Assembly (NCBI GenBank): GCA_003963075.1
Contig: RXJV01000159.1
Span: 1 to 32,335, forward strand
Direction of reading: 5' to 3'
Length of the DNA stretch: 32,335 bases
Origin: Burkholderiales bacterium
Lineage (GTDB): Bacteria > Pseudomonadota > Gammaproteobacteria > Burkholderiales > Burkholderiaceae_C
Shown: positions 14,331 through 24,061 of the stretch, piece after piece
How the letters are laid out: every line of letters begins with the position of its first letter
Numbering within the stretch: the first letter of the stretch is position 1
Notes under the pieces: model-generated
Databases searched by the model: none
What the model was told of the DNA's origin: nothing
The model's input: the letters and a program-made list of their open reading frames with translations, nothing else
Made by a program: the position numbers and the translations under genes

Positions 14331-16364
14331 TCAGTTCTTGGTGATGCGCGGCTTGCCCAGCACGGCGTCGGCCGGGTTGTAGGCCGCGGCCGGCGCCTTG
14401 TAACCGGCCAGATAGGCGGTCAGCGCGTCGATGTCCTGTGCGCCGCCGAGCTGGCTGGTGCCGCCGATCAGGGTCGTGAAGCCGTCACCGCCGGTGGCCA
14501 TGAAGTTGTTCACCGTCACGCGATAGGTCTTGGTCGGGTTCTGCACCACGCCGCCAATGACGATGTTGTCCGCCGGGCCGGTGATGGCGGGCGGGTACAC
14601 CGTCACGTCCGTCGGCGTGAAGGTCACGTCCTGGATGTAGTTGCATCCTGCGTTGTTGGTGGCACCGGAAGGAACCTTCCAGCTGTACTTCAGACCGTTG
14701 GAGATCTGCATGACGCGCTGTGCGGTCTGCCCGAGGCAGCCAGGGAACTGCTGCTCCAGCACGGTCTTGATCTGCTGTGCGGTCAGCGTCATCGTGACCA
14801 GGCTGTTGCCGAAGGGCTGGACCGTGAAGGCGTTGCCGTAAGTGAGGTCATACGGGTAGGTGCCAGCCGAGTTCAAGAAGCCGGGGCTGCGCACGCCACC
14901 GGCATTCATGAAAGCGATCTGGGCGCCGCCGAGCGACGCCGGCTGGGTGGCCTGCAACTGCGCGTCGGCGATCAGGTCACCCGCTTCCATTTCACCGGCG
15001 CCATTGGCCGTGTTGGTCATGCCAGAGGTGATGGTGGCGATGACCTTATTGGCCAAGGGAGCCTGGGCGGCCTTGTAGGCTGCGACGACGTTTGCCACGT
15101 CCGGATTGGCGGCGACATAGGCTTGGGCGGCGACCACCACGGGATCGGTGGCCGGGACCACATCGCCCTTCGATGAGTCCGCCGCCTGAGCCACGCGCTT
15201 GTTGCGGGCGACCAGCACATTGGTCGGGCTCACGTCGATCACGTCACGGGTGACCGGGTCGATCTGAAGATCGATCTCGGTCAGGATGCGGCCGAAGGCA
15301 CTGGCGCTGGTCACCGGGATCAGGCGACCGGTCTTGTTGGGCATGCCGGTGGGGCGAGCCGTGGTGGTGGCGCCGTTGGCGCTGACGTCGACGGTGTTCT
15401 TCGAGCAGTTGTAGGCGGCGTGGGTGTGAGCACTGATCACCAAATCGACGGCGTTGTCCAGACGCTTGACGATGGCGCGGATGTCGGAGTCGCTGCCGTC
15501 GCTGTTCTTCACGTCGCCGGTGCAGCCGTTGATGTCGCTGGTGGTCGGCTGGGTGCCGCCGCCAGTGATGGTGTTCTGGAAGCCGCCCTGGTGGACCAGC
15601 ACGACGATGGACTCGATGCCCTGGGCGCGCAGGCGCGGCACCAGCGCATTGACGGTGTCGGCCTCGTCATTGAAGGTCAGGCCGGCCACGCCGGTCGGCG
15701 TGACGATGCCCGGCGTGCCCTTGAGCGTCATGCCAATGAAGGCGATCTTGACGCCGCCGAACATCTTCACGCCATAGGGCGGCAGCAGCGAGCGGCCGGT
15801 GGCGTTGTCGATCACGTTGGCCGACAGCCACTTGAACTTGGCGCCGTCGAAGGTGCCGGGTGCCGACGAGCCGAAGCCCTTGCAGCTGTTGGGATCGGGC
15901 ACGCCGGCATTGAGCTTGCAGCCGCCGTTTTGCAGACGGCGCAGTTCGTCCTTGCCCTTGTCGAATTCGTGGTTGCCGACCGAGGAGAAGTCCAGGCCGA
16001 TCTTGTTGAGGGTTTCGACGGCAGGCTCGTCGAAGAACAGGGCCGAGATCAGCGGTGTGGCGCCGATCAGGTCGCCCGCACCGACCACAACGGTGTTCGG
16101 GTTCTTCGCCCTCATGGCGGCCACGTAGGCGGCCAAATATTCTGCACCGCCGACGTCAGGGCGGTTGCCGGCCTTGGAGTTGATGGTGCCGACCGTGTTG
16201 GGGCCGAAGGTGCCAGGCGATTCGAGGTTGCCGTGGTAGTCGTTGAAGGCCACGATCTTGACGCTGATCGGGCCGGCGACCGAGTTCTGGGCTTGAACGG
16301 CGGGGATGGCGAAACAGGCGCTCAGGGCGAGGGCCAGTGCGGCGGGGCGAAGGCAGAAGGGCAT
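14331..16364 (-). CDS. Secreted bifunctional 5'-nucleotidase / 2',3'-cyclic phosphodiesterase family
   Basis: 677 aa. Signal peptide MPFCLRPAALALALSACFAI...QAQ; start ATG 16364 with GGAG 6 nt upstream (the open frame extends 72 codons further, but into the spacer and PEP-CTERM gene). Metallophosphatase domain: NDYHGNLE (Asp42, His44), GAGDLIGATP (Asp98), GNHEFDKG (Asn131, His132), LVHQGG and SAHTHAAY. The C-terminal nucleotidase domain has NAGGVRSPG, YGNAFTVQPFGNSLV and ATGGDGFT. It hydrolyses extracellular nucleotides to nucleoside and phosphate. Cys pairs fit a secreted protein. It sits between a PEP-CTERM gene (43 nt upstream) and the TPR/pseudoprotease gene, suggesting a secretion or surface-linked phosphorus-scavenging operon. 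Confidence 0.93.
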   Translation of the reverse strand: MPFCLRPAALALALSACFAIPAVQAQNSVAGPISVKIVAFNDYHGNLESPGTFGPNTVGTINSKAGNRPDVGGAEYLAAYVAAMRAKNPNTVVVGAGDLIGATPLISALFFDEPAVETLNKIGLDFSSVGNHEFDKGKDELRRLQNGGCKLNAGVPDPNSCKGFGSSAPGTFDGAKFKWLSANVIDNATGRSLLPPYGVKMFGGVKIAFIGMTLKGTPGIVTPTGVAGLTFNDEADTVNALVPRLRAQGIESIVVLVHQGGFQNTITGGGTQPTTSDINGCTGDVKNSDGSDSDIRAIVKRLDNAVDLVISAHTHAAYNCSKNTVDVSANGATTTARPTGMPNKTGRLIPVTSASAFGRILTEIDLQIDPVTRDVIDVSPTNVLVARNKRVAQAADSSKGDVVPATDPVVVAAQAYVAANPDVANVVAAYKAAQAPLANKVIATITSGMTNTANGAGEMEAGDLIADAQLQATQPASLGGAQIAFMNAGGVRSPGFLNSAGTYPYDLTYGNAFTVQPFGNSLVTMTLTAQQIKTVLEQQFPGCLGQTAQRVMQISNGLKYSWKVPSGATNNAGCNYIQDVTFTPTDVTVYPPAITGPADNIVIGGVVQNPTKTYRVTVNNFMATGGDGFTTLIGGTSQLGGAQDIDALTAYLAGYKAPAAAYNPADAVLGKPRITKN

Positions 16365-16407
16365 GGGAGCTCCGGGGAAAGAGGGTCGGACGGCGGTCAG
16401 GCGGGCA

Positions 16408-16971
16408 TCAGGCAGCGCGACGGCGCGCGACGGCAGCGAGCAGCGCGAGGCCGGCGAGCAGGCTGAAAACGGTGGCCGGTTCCGGCACGGGTGCCAGCGT
16501 GACCCTGAGGCCGCCGGTGCTGGCGTTGATGCCCGAGAAGGTGCTGGCCAGCGAGCCGCTGATGCTGTGGCTGCCCTCACTCAGCGTGAAGCTGGCGCGG
16601 CTGTAGTTGGTGTTGGCCAACGCCGCGTCGAAGTTGGTGATGGAGGTCCCACCAAAGCCGTCAACCGCCGGGCCGGTCTGGCCGAGCAGGTTGCCGTTGT
16701 CGGTGACTTTGAAGGTCTCGCCCGAGTAGCCGGTGTCCACCACGGTCAGCGTGGCGACATAGCCGGTGGGCACCGTGAAGTCAAAGCTGATCGGGTTGTA
16801 GCTGACTTCGTCAAGCCAGACCAGCGGCGTCGCGAACGGGCCCTGCAGATCATCGGTCGTGAAACCGGCCCAGCTGCCGTTGGTGGCAAGGCTGACCGCG
16901 TGAGCAGGCATGGCGGCCAGCGAAGCGCCAAAGGCCAGGGCGACAGAGACGGTGGTCAGGAGGGAGCGCAT
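16408..16971 (-). CDS. PEP-CTERM sorting-domain protein
   Basis: 187 aa. Signal peptide 1-25 (MRSLLTTVSVALAFGASLAA followed by MPAHA), a Ser/Thr/Gly-rich beta-type extracellular domain (26-160), then the sorting tail: VPEPATVF (Pro163-Glu164-Pro165), a hydrophobic helix (LLAGLALLAAVA) and terminal RRRAA. The tail is the exosortase recognition signal, so the genome must encode an exosortase elsewhere; such proteins go to the cell surface or exopolysaccharide matrix. The body includes WLDEVSYNPISFDFTVP and YSGETFKVTDNG, resembling other short PEP-CTERM proteins without enzyme motifs. AGGA precedes ATG 16971. It is first in a probable three-gene operon. Confidence 0.92.
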   Translation of the reverse strand: MRSLLTTVSVALAFGASLAAMPAHAVSLATNGSWAGFTTDDLQGPFATPLVWLDEVSYNPISFDFTVPTGYVATLTVVDTGYSGETFKVTDNGNLLGQTGPAVDGFGGTSITNFDAALANTNYSRASFTLSEGSHSISGSLASTFSGINASTGGLRVTLAPVPEPATVFSLLAGLALLAAVARRRAA

Positions 16972-17062
16972 GAGAGTCCTTAGCGACGTGAAAAAGTACC
17001 GCAATGGTCTGTCGGCCCGGTGTCCTGCCGTTGACGCCATCGGCGCGGCGCCTGGGTCGTTG

Positions 17063-17074
17063 GGACCATGGTCC
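17063..17074. promoter_or_regulatory. 12-bp perfect palindrome between divergent genes
   Basis: GGACCATGGTCC is fully self-complementary and lies midway in the 143-nt gap between the leftward PEP-CTERM operon and the rightward DUF815 gene. It could be an operator for a dimeric regulator; no regulator gene is adjacent. Confidence 0.35.
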
Positions 17075-17114
17075 GTGAAGCTCGCGTGAAATTTCGGCCG
17101 CCTAAACTGCCCGG

Positions 17115-17981
17115 ATGACTGCCCCCCTGGAAACCCTGATCACCCGCGCCGAGGCCCTGCTGGGCCGGCTGGAAGCGGTGCTGCCGCCGGCTGCGACGCC
17201 GACTGACTGGACCGCGTCGACGGCGTTTCGCGCCCGGCGCCGTCACGGCCGCCTTTGCATCGAGCCGGTGGCCCAGGTCGCGCGCATCCGGCTGGCCGAT
17301 CTCAAGGAGGTCGAGCCGCAGAAAGAGCGCCTGCTGCGCAACACGGCCCAATTTGTCGCCTGCCGTCCGGCCAACAATGTCTTGCTGACCGGCGCCAAGG
17401 GCACCGGCAAGAGCTCGCTGATCAAGGCGGTGCTCAACGAGTTCGCCGGCCAGGGCCTGCGGCTGATCGAGGTCGACAAGGCCGATCTGGTGGAACTGCC
17501 CGACCTGATCGACCAGGTGTCCGGCCGGCCCGAGCGCTTTGTCGTCTTCTGCGATGACCTGAGCTTCGACGAGGGTGAAGCCGGCTACAAGGCGCTCAAG
17601 AGTGTGCTCGATGGCTCGGTCTCTGCAGCGGCAGACAACCTGCTGATCTACGCCACCAGCAACCGCCGCCATCTGCTGCCCGAGAAAATGGCCGACAACC
17701 TCGGCGGTACCCACGGCGAGCATGGCGAGATCCATCCCGGCGAGGCGGTCGAGGAGAAGATCTCGCTGTCCGAGCGCTTTGGCCTGTGGATCAGCTTCTA
17801 CCCGTTCAGCCAGAACGAATACCTGGCCATCGTGGCGCAGTGGCTGCGCCACTTCGGGCTGGACGATGCCGCCATCGAGGCCGCCCGTCAGCCGGCGCTG
17901 GTGTGGGCGCTGGAGCGCGGCTCGCGCTCGGGCCGTGTGGCCTGGCAGTTCGCGCGTGACTTGGCGGGGCGCCAGCCATGA
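17115..17981 (+). CDS. DUF815 family AAA-type ATPase
   Basis: 288 aa, cytoplasmic P-loop ATPase. Walker A is GAKGTGKSS (93-101), Walker B FVVFCDD (142-148), and YATSNRRHLLPE carries a sensor-1-like Asn, as in DUF815 proteins. An N-terminal helical region of about 60 residues precedes the ATPase core; a lid-like helical region ends the protein. The cellular role of the family is not established, to my knowledge. It overlaps the following Nudix gene (ATGA, 17978-17981) and is probably co-transcribed with mutT and hisI. Confidence 0.9.
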   Translation: MTAPLETLITRAEALLGRLEAVLPPAATPTDWTASTAFRARRRHGRLCIEPVAQVARIRLADLKEVEPQKERLLRNTAQFVACRPANNVLLTGAKGTGKSSLIKAVLNEFAGQGLRLIEVDKADLVELPDLIDQVSGRPERFVVFCDDLSFDEGEAGYKALKSVLDGSVSAAADNLLIYATSNRRHLLPEKMADNLGGTHGEHGEIHPGEAVEEKISLSERFGLWISFYPFSQNEYLAIVAQWLRHFGLDDAAIEAARQPALVWALERGSRSGRVAWQFARDLAGRQP

Positions 17982-18403
17982 CGGAACGCGCCATCACCGA
18001 GGTGGCCGTCGGCGTGCTGGTCGCGCCGGACGGCCAGTTCCTGCTGACCTCGCGGCCCGAGGGCAAGGTCTACGCCGGCTACTGGGAGTTCCCCGGCGGC
18101 AAGGTCGAGGCGGGCGAGAGCATCGAACAAGCCCTGGCCCGCGAGCTGCGCGAGGAGCTGGGCATCGAGATCGGCGCCGCCCACCCCTGGCAGACCCTGG
18201 TCATGGACTACCCCCACGCCCGCGTGCGCCTGAACTTCTGCAAGGTGTTCGAGTGGACGGGCGAGTTCCAGATGCTCGAAGGCCAGCAGATGGCCTGGGC
18301 CCAGCTGCCGGTGCAGGTGCGGCCCGTGCTGCCGGGCACCATCCCCGTGCTGCAGTGGTTTGCCACTGAGCTCGGCCATGCCGGTCCGACTCACCTAGAC
18401 TGA
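17978..18403 (+). CDS. mutT: MutT-like Nudix hydrolase (8-oxo-dGTP diphosphatase)
   Basis: 141 aa. The Nudix box [20 protein letters not shown] continues as ELGIE (40-64) with the catalytic REEL. The preceding [16 protein letters not shown] is the classic MutT substrate-loop context. It hydrolyses 8-oxo-dGTP to keep the nucleotide pool clean (family knowledge). The start ATG 17978 overlaps the DUF815 stop. In some beta- and gammaproteobacteria mutT sits close to ATPase or secretion genes; here it leads into the histidine genes only 4 nt away. Confidence 0.92.
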   Translation: MTERAITEVAVGVLVAPDGQFLLTSRPEGKVYAGYWEFPGGKVEAGESIEQALARELREELGIEIGAAHPWQTLVMDYPHARVRLNFCKVFEWTGEFQMLEGQQMAWAQLPVQVRPVLPGTIPVLQWFATELGHAGPTHLD

Positions 18404-18407
18404 CGCG

Positions 18408-18797
18408 ATGGATTGGTTGGATCAGGTCAAGTGGGACGACAAGGGCCTCGTCCCCGTCATTGCCCAAGAGCGCGGCACAGGCGACGTGCTGATGTTTGCG
18501 TGGATGAACCGCGAGGCGCTGGCGCTGACGGCCGAACGCGGCCAGGCGGTGTACTGGAGCCGGTCACGCGGCAAGCTCTGGCACAAGGGCGAGGAGAGCG
18601 GGCACTTCCAGCAGGTGCACAGCATCCGGATGGACTGCGACAACGACGTGCTGCTGCTGACCATCACCCAGCTCGGCCACGACCCCGGCATTGCCTGCCA
18701 CACCGGCCGGCACAGCTGCTTTTTCCAGAGCCTGAAAGATGGCGTCTGGACCGCCACCGAGCCGGTGCTGAAGGACCCGAAGGCCATCTATGAGTGA
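18408..18797 (+). CDS. hisI: Phosphoribosyl-AMP cyclohydrolase
   Basis: 129 aa, third step of histidine biosynthesis (opening of the adenine ring of phosphoribosyl-AMP). The Mg/Zn site is visible: SIRMDCDND (Asp-Cys-Asp-x-Asp) and [13 protein letters not shown] with the conserved Cys residues; [19 protein letters not shown] is the core signature. In this organism hisI and hisE are separate genes overlapping by 8 nt, not fused as in enterobacteria. A 4-nt gap follows mutT. Confidence 0.97.
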   Translation: MDWLDQVKWDDKGLVPVIAQERGTGDVLMFAWMNREALALTAERGQAVYWSRSRGKLWHKGEESGHFQQVHSIRMDCDNDVLLLTITQLGHDPGIACHTGRHSCFFQSLKDGVWTATEPVLKDPKAIYE

Positions 18798-19113
18798 CGA
18801 CATCCTCTCCCGCATCGGCGCGGTCATCGAATCGCGCAAGGGCGCCGACCCGGCCACCAGCTACGTGGCCAAGCTCTTCGACAAGGGCCTGGACACCATC
18901 CTGAAGAAGATCGGCGAGGAAGCCACCGAGACCGTCATGGCCGCCAAGGATGGCGACCCGCAGAAGCTGGTCTACGAGGTGGCCGACCTGTGGTTCCACA
19001 GCATGGTGGCACTCGCCCACTTCGGCCTGCAGCCCGCGGACGTGCTGGCCGAACTGGCCCGCCGCGAAGGCCTGTCGGGCCTGACCGAATTCGCGCAACG
19101 AGGAAACAATTGA
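18790..19113 (+). CDS. hisE: Phosphoribosyl-ATP pyrophosphatase
   Basis: 107 aa, second step of histidine biosynthesis, removing pyrophosphate from phosphoribosyl-ATP. The all-alpha MazG-like metal motif is present: [18 protein letters not shown] followed by [18 protein letters not shown]. The start lies inside the end of hisI (8-nt overlap) and the stop overlaps the start of the HIT gene (TGATG), so the three are translationally coupled. Confidence 0.96.
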   Translation: MSDDILSRIGAVIESRKGADPATSYVAKLFDKGLDTILKKIGEEATETVMAAKDGDPQKLVYEVADLWFHSMVALAHFGLQPADVLAELARREGLSGLTEFAQRGNN

Positions 19114-19460
19114 TGAGCGCTGACCCGAACTGCATCTTCTGCAAGATCGTCGCCGGCCAGATCCCGAGCCGCAAGGCCTACGAGGACGAGGACCTGCTCG
19201 CCTTCCACGACATCCACCCCTGGGCGCCGGTCCACCTGCTCATCATCCCCAAGCGGCATATCGCGTCGATGGCCGAGGTGACCGAGGCCGAGGCGGCGCT
19301 GCTGGGCAAGATGACCACCTTGGGCCCGCGGCTGATGAAGGAGCTGGGCGTTACGGGGGGCTTCCGCCACGTCATCAACACGGGCCCGGACGGCGGCCAG
19401 GAGGTCTATCACCTGCATCTGCACGTGATGGGCGGGCCGCGGCCGTGGTTGAAGGGCTGA
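19113..19460 (+). CDS. HIT-domain protein (HinT-like nucleotide hydrolase)
   Basis: 115 aa. Zn-type ends CIFCKI near the start, HLLIIPKRHI in the middle and the triad HLHLHVMGG near the end identify a purine nucleoside phosphoramidase-like HIT protein. The start ATG 19113 has GAGGAA upstream and overlaps the hisE stop; a longer open frame beginning at 18990 only shadows hisE. It is followed by a 115-nt spacer before tatA that carries a CTAGAAT motif. Confidence 0.94.
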   Translation: MSADPNCIFCKIVAGQIPSRKAYEDEDLLAFHDIHPWAPVHLLIIPKRHIASMAEVTEAEAALLGKMTTLGPRLMKELGVTGGFRHVINTGPDGGQEVYHLHLHVMGGPRPWLKG

Positions 19461-19540
19461 AATCAGGCCCGGCGTCGGCGTTCCGCAGCGGTGATGGCCG
19501 TGGCTGCATCCTTGCGGGCCGGCGCAACGTAGACCGTCAC

Positions 19541-19547
19541 CTAGAAT
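19541..19547 (+). promoter_or_regulatory. CTAGAAT, candidate -10 element of tatABC
   Basis: TAGAAT lies 28 nt before the tatA ATG and 14 nt before its Shine-Dalgarno. No convincing -35 hexamer sits at 16-18 nt. The same heptamer recurs before argB, petA and tRNA-Thr. Confidence 0.4.
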
Positions 19548-19575
19548 TTGAGCCAGTCCACAAGGAGTCAACATC

Positions 19576-19809
19576 ATGGGTTCATTCAGCATCTGGCACT
19601 GGCTGATCGTCCTCGTCGTCGTCATCGCCATCTTCGGCACCAAGAAGCTGCGCAATGTCGGCTCCGACCTCGGTGCGGCGGTCAAGGGCTTCAAGGACGG
19701 CATGAAGGACGGCTCGTCCGACGCGCCGGCCGTGCCGCCGCAGCAGGTCACCGCCAACAAGGTCAACGACCCCAACACGGTCGACGTCGACGCCAAGACC
19801 AAGTCCTGA
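19576..19809 (+). CDS. tatA: Sec-independent translocase subunit TatA
   Basis: 77 aa. One N-terminal membrane helix ([16 protein letters not shown]), the FGTKKL hinge and an amphipathic helix ([20 protein letters not shown]), then a polar tail. TatA oligomers form the pore through which folded proteins cross the inner membrane. AAGGAG (19562-19567) is 8 nt before ATG. It is first of tatABC; 19 nt separate it from tatB. Confidence 0.97.
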   Translation: MGSFSIWHWLIVLVVVIAIFGTKKLRNVGSDLGAAVKGFKDGMKDGSSDAPAVPPQQVTANKVNDPNTVDVDAKTKS

Positions 19810-19828
19810 GCCTAAAAGAAGCTGCTGA

Positions 19829-20305
19829 GTGCTGGACTTTGGCTTTGACAAGATCGCGCTGATCGGCGCGGTGGCCTTGATCGTCATCGGCCCCGAAAAG
19901 CTGCCGCGCGTGGCGCGCACGGTGGGCACCTTGCTGGGCAAGGCGCAGCGCTATGTGGCGGATGTGAAGGCCGAGGTGAACCGCTCGATCGAGCTGGAAG
20001 AGCTTCAGAAAATGAAGTCCCAGTTCCAGACCGCGGTTCACGACGTCGAGCAGAGCGTGCGCCAGGAGGTCGACAGCGCCAGCCAGGCCCTCAGCCAGAC
20101 CTGGGGCGACATCAGCGGCGATGGCGTCGGACACGACCACGGCATCGCGCCGCCGCCGCCCGAATACCGTCACCCGAAGAAGAACTGGCGGCTCAAGCGG
20201 GGCGCCACGCCGCTCTGGTACAAGCAGCGCACCGGCGTGAAGCGCCACAGCCAGTCCGGCGCCGCGCGGGTCGCGCGCTTTCGCCCCCCGAAGCGCGACA
20301 CATGA
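19829..20305 (+). CDS. tatB: Sec-independent translocase subunit TatB
   Basis: 158 aa from GTG 19829, giving [20 protein letters not shown], the standard TatB start; [13 protein letters not shown] is the conserved hinge. A long amphipathic/coiled region (about 30-95) and a basic, Pro-rich C-terminus follow. TatB and TatC form the receptor for twin-arginine signal peptides. It overlaps tatC by 4 nt (ATGA). Confidence 0.96.
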   Translation: MLDFGFDKIALIGAVALIVIGPEKLPRVARTVGTLLGKAQRYVADVKAEVNRSIELEELQKMKSQFQTAVHDVEQSVRQEVDSASQALSQTWGDISGDGVGHDHGIAPPPPEYRHPKKNWRLKRGATPLWYKQRTGVKRHSQSGAARVARFRPPKRDT

Positions 20306-21087
20306 GCTCCTTCCAGAATCCCGACCACGACGAACTCGCCGGCACCGAACAGCCCTTCGTCTCTCATCTGATGGAGCTGCGCGACCGGCTGCTGCGGGCC
20401 GTGATCGCGATCGCGGTCTGCTTTGGCGCACTGTGCCTCTACCCCGGCCCGGGTCAGCTCTACGACCTGCTGGCCGCGCCGCTGGTGGCCAACCTGCCCG
20501 AGGGCACCAAGATGATCGCGACCAATGTCATCGCGCCCTTCTTCGTGCCGCTCAAGATCACGATGCTGGCCGGCTTCCTGCTGGCCCTGCCCATCGTGCT
20601 CTACCAGGCTTGGGCCTTCATCGCGCCGGGGCTGTACTCGCACGAGAAGCGGCTGGTGATGCCGCTGGTGGTCTCCAGCACGCTGCTGTTCTTCAGCGGC
20701 GTGGCCTTCTGCTACTTCTTCGTCTTCAAGAAGGTGTTCGCCTTCATCCAGAGCTTTGCGCCCAAGAGCATCGCGGCGGCGCCCGACATCGAGGCCTACC
20801 TCGGCTTCGTGATGAATATGTTCATCGCCTTCGGCGCGGCCTTCGAGGTGCCGGTGGTCGTCGTCGTGCTGGTGCGCATGGGCGTCGTGTCGGTCGAGAA
20901 ACTGCGCGAATGGCGCGGCTACTTCATCGTGGTGGCCTTCATCATCGCGGCCATCATCACGCCACCGGACATCGTCTCGCAGCTGGCCCTGGCGATCCCA
21001 ATGTGTCTGCTCTACGAGCTGGGCCTGTTGGCGGCGCGCTACTTCGTGCGCCACACCCAGGCGCCGGAGGACCGGCCCGGCGGCTGA
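20302..21087 (+). CDS. tatC: Sec-independent translocase subunit TatC
   Basis: 261 aa, six membrane helices. [17 protein letters not shown] is the conserved N-terminal signal-peptide-binding segment; [17 protein letters not shown] and the closing [20 protein letters not shown] are family signatures. The stop (21085-21087) directly abuts the stop of the convergent protease gene (21088-21090), forming TGATCA with no spacer. Confidence 0.97.
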   Translation: MSSFQNPDHDELAGTEQPFVSHLMELRDRLLRAVIAIAVCFGALCLYPGPGQLYDLLAAPLVANLPEGTKMIATNVIAPFFVPLKITMLAGFLLALPIVLYQAWAFIAPGLYSHEKRLVMPLVVSSTLLFFSGVAFCYFFVFKKVFAFIQSFAPKSIAAAPDIEAYLGFVMNMFIAFGAAFEVPVVVVVLVRMGVVSVEKLREWRGYFIVVAFIIAAIITPPDIVSQLALAIPMCLLYELGLLAARYFVRHTQAPEDRPGG

Positions 21088-22278
<1,191 letters not shown>

Positions 22279-22292
22279 ATCCTCTTCACGCC

Positions 22293-23039
22293 ATGACCGA
22301 CCGCGCCGCGCTGGAACGCCGCCTCAACGAGTTGCTGGAGCCCGGCCGGTTCAAGGATTATGGGCCGAACGGTCTGCAGGTCGAGGGCCGCAGCGAGGTC
22401 CGCCATCTCGTCTGTGGGGTCACGGCCAGCCTGGCGTTGATTGACGCCGCAATCGCGGCCCAGGCCGATGCCATCCTGGTCCACCATGGCCTGTTCTGGC
22501 GCGGCCAGGACGGCCGCGTCACGGGTTGGATGAGGCAGCGCCTGGCGCAGCTGCTGGCCCACGATATCAACCTGTTCGCCTACCACCTGCCTCTGGACGC
22601 TCATGCCGAGCTGGGCAACAACGCCCAGCTCGGCCGTCACCTGGGCTGGACGGCCGACCGCCGTTTTGGCGAGCAGGACCTGGGCTTCACCGCAGCCGTC
22701 GAGCCGACCACCGCGGAGGCGGTTGCCGCACAGCTCCGTGCGCTGACCGGCCGGGAGCCGACGCTGGTGGCCGGCGACGGCCGCCCGCTGCGCCGCACGG
22801 CCTGGTGCAGCGGCGGCGCCCAAGGCTATTTCGAAGCGGCCATCGCCGCGGGAGCGGATGTCTTCATCACCGGCGAGATCTCCGAGCCCCAGGCGCACTA
22901 CGCCCGCGAGACCGGCGTGGCCTTCATCGCCGCGGGTCACCACGCCACCGAGCGCTACGGTGTGCAGGCGGTGGGCGAGGCCCTCGCCGGCGCACTCGAC
23001 CTGACGGTCGAGTTCATTGACATCGCGAACCCGGCGTGA
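22293..23039 (+). CDS. Nif3-like dinuclear metal-centre protein
   Basis: 248 aa, conserved NIF3/YbgI family forming toroidal hexamers with a dimetal centre; often annotated as GTP cyclohydrolase I type 2, but its true role is unsettled. Metal ligands visible: VHHGLFW (His64, His65), YHLPLDAH (Asp102) and GHHATERYG (His216, Glu220); DYGPNGLQVEG is the family start signature. The stop overlaps the GTG option of the following pdxA-like gene. It is divergent from the protease gene with a 14-nt spacer, so its promoter must lie within the neighbouring coding sequence. Confidence 0.93.
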   Translation: MTDRAALERRLNELLEPGRFKDYGPNGLQVEGRSEVRHLVCGVTASLALIDAAIAAQADAILVHHGLFWRGQDGRVTGWMRQRLAQLLAHDINLFAYHLPLDAHAELGNNAQLGRHLGWTADRRFGEQDLGFTAAVEPTTAEAVAAQLRALTGREPTLVAGDGRPLRRTAWCSGGAQGYFEAAIAAGADVFITGEISEPQAHYARETGVAFIAAGHHATERYGVQAVGEALAGALDLTVEFIDIANPA

Positions 23040-23041
23040 CG

Positions 23042-24061
23042 ATGCATCCCATCGCGATCAGCATGGGCGATGCCTGCGGTATCGGCCCGGAGATCATCGC
23101 CAGCCTGTGGCGCCGTGAGGCGCCGGCCGACGCGGTCGTTGTCGGCGACGTGGCGGTGATGCGGCGGGCCGTCGCAGCCACGGGTGGCGGCCTGGCGGTG
23201 GCGTCGCTGGACCGCCTCGACGCGGCGCTGCCGCCGCGTTGCCTGCCGGTGTGGCAGCCCGACGGCCTGCCGGCCGACCTGCTCGCTGCGCCACTGGGCC
23301 GGGTGGACGCCCGAGCCGGCGCGGCGGCGGTGCGTTGCATCGAGGCGGCCGTGGGCCTGGTGCAGTCCGGCCAGGCGAGTGCCTTGGTGACGGCGCCCAT
23401 CCACAAAGAGGCATTGCACGCGGCGGGTTCGCCCCATCCGGGGCATACCGAGATGTTGCAGGCCCTGGCCGGCAGGGATGGGCAACTCCCGCCGGTGCGC
23501 ATGATGCTGGCCAATGAGGAGCTGCGCACGGTGCTGGTGACGGTGCATTGCTCCCTGCGCGCGGCGATCGACCGGATCAGCCGCGAGGCCGTGCTGCAGA
23601 CCTTGCGCATCACCGGTGCGGCGCTGCGTCGCATGGGCATCGCCGCGCCGCGCATCGCGGTGGCGGGGCTGAATCCGCATGCGGGCGAGGGCGGCCTGTT
23701 TGGTGATGAAGAAATCCTGCACATCGCGCCGGCCATTGCCGACGCGCGTGCCGAGGGCTGGAACGCGAGCGGCCCCTTCGCGCCGGACACGGTCTTCATG
23801 CGCGCGCGCCGCAGCGAGTTCGACGTGGTCGTTGCGATGACCCACGATCACGGGCTGATCCCGGTGAAGTACCTCGGCGTGGAGCAGGGCGTCAACATCA
23901 CACTGGGCCTGCCCTTCGTGCGCACCAGCCCCGACCATGGCACCGCCTTCGACATCGCGGGCCGCGGCGTGGCCGATGCGGCCAGCCTGGCGGCGGCGCT
24001 GGCGATGGCCCGGCGCCTGAACGCCGCAGCGCCGCGCACAGGGGCGCCTGATTCAGCGTGA
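23042..24061 (+). CDS. pdxA: PdxA-family 4-hydroxythreonine-4-phosphate dehydrogenase
   Basis: 339 aa from ATG 23042 (GTG 23036 would overlap the Nif3 stop as GTGA; either is possible). The PdxA metal-binding His residues are visible in PGHTEML, GLNPHAGEGG and THDHG; PIHKEAL carries the substrate-binding Lys; NITLGLPFVRTSPDHGTAFD is typical. In the B6 pathway the enzyme oxidises 4-phosphohydroxy-threonine. Two deviations: MGDACGIGPE where PdxA usually has MGDPAGIGPE, and THDHG where YHDQG is usual. The paralogous PdxA2/TphB-like dehydrogenases are therefore an alternative. It overlaps the convergent DUF1631 gene by 9 nt. Confidence 0.85.
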   Translation: MHPIAISMGDACGIGPEIIASLWRREAPADAVVVGDVAVMRRAVAATGGGLAVASLDRLDAALPPRCLPVWQPDGLPADLLAAPLGRVDARAGAAAVRCIEAAVGLVQSGQASALVTAPIHKEALHAAGSPHPGHTEMLQALAGRDGQLPPVRMMLANEELRTVLVTVHCSLRAAIDRISREAVLQTLRITGAALRRMGIAAPRIAVAGLNPHAGEGGLFGDEEILHIAPAIADARAEGWNASGPFAPDTVFMRARRSEFDVVVAMTHDHGLIPVKYLGVEQGVNITLGLPFVRTSPDHGTAFDIAGRGVADAASLAAALAMARRLNAAAPRTGAPDSA

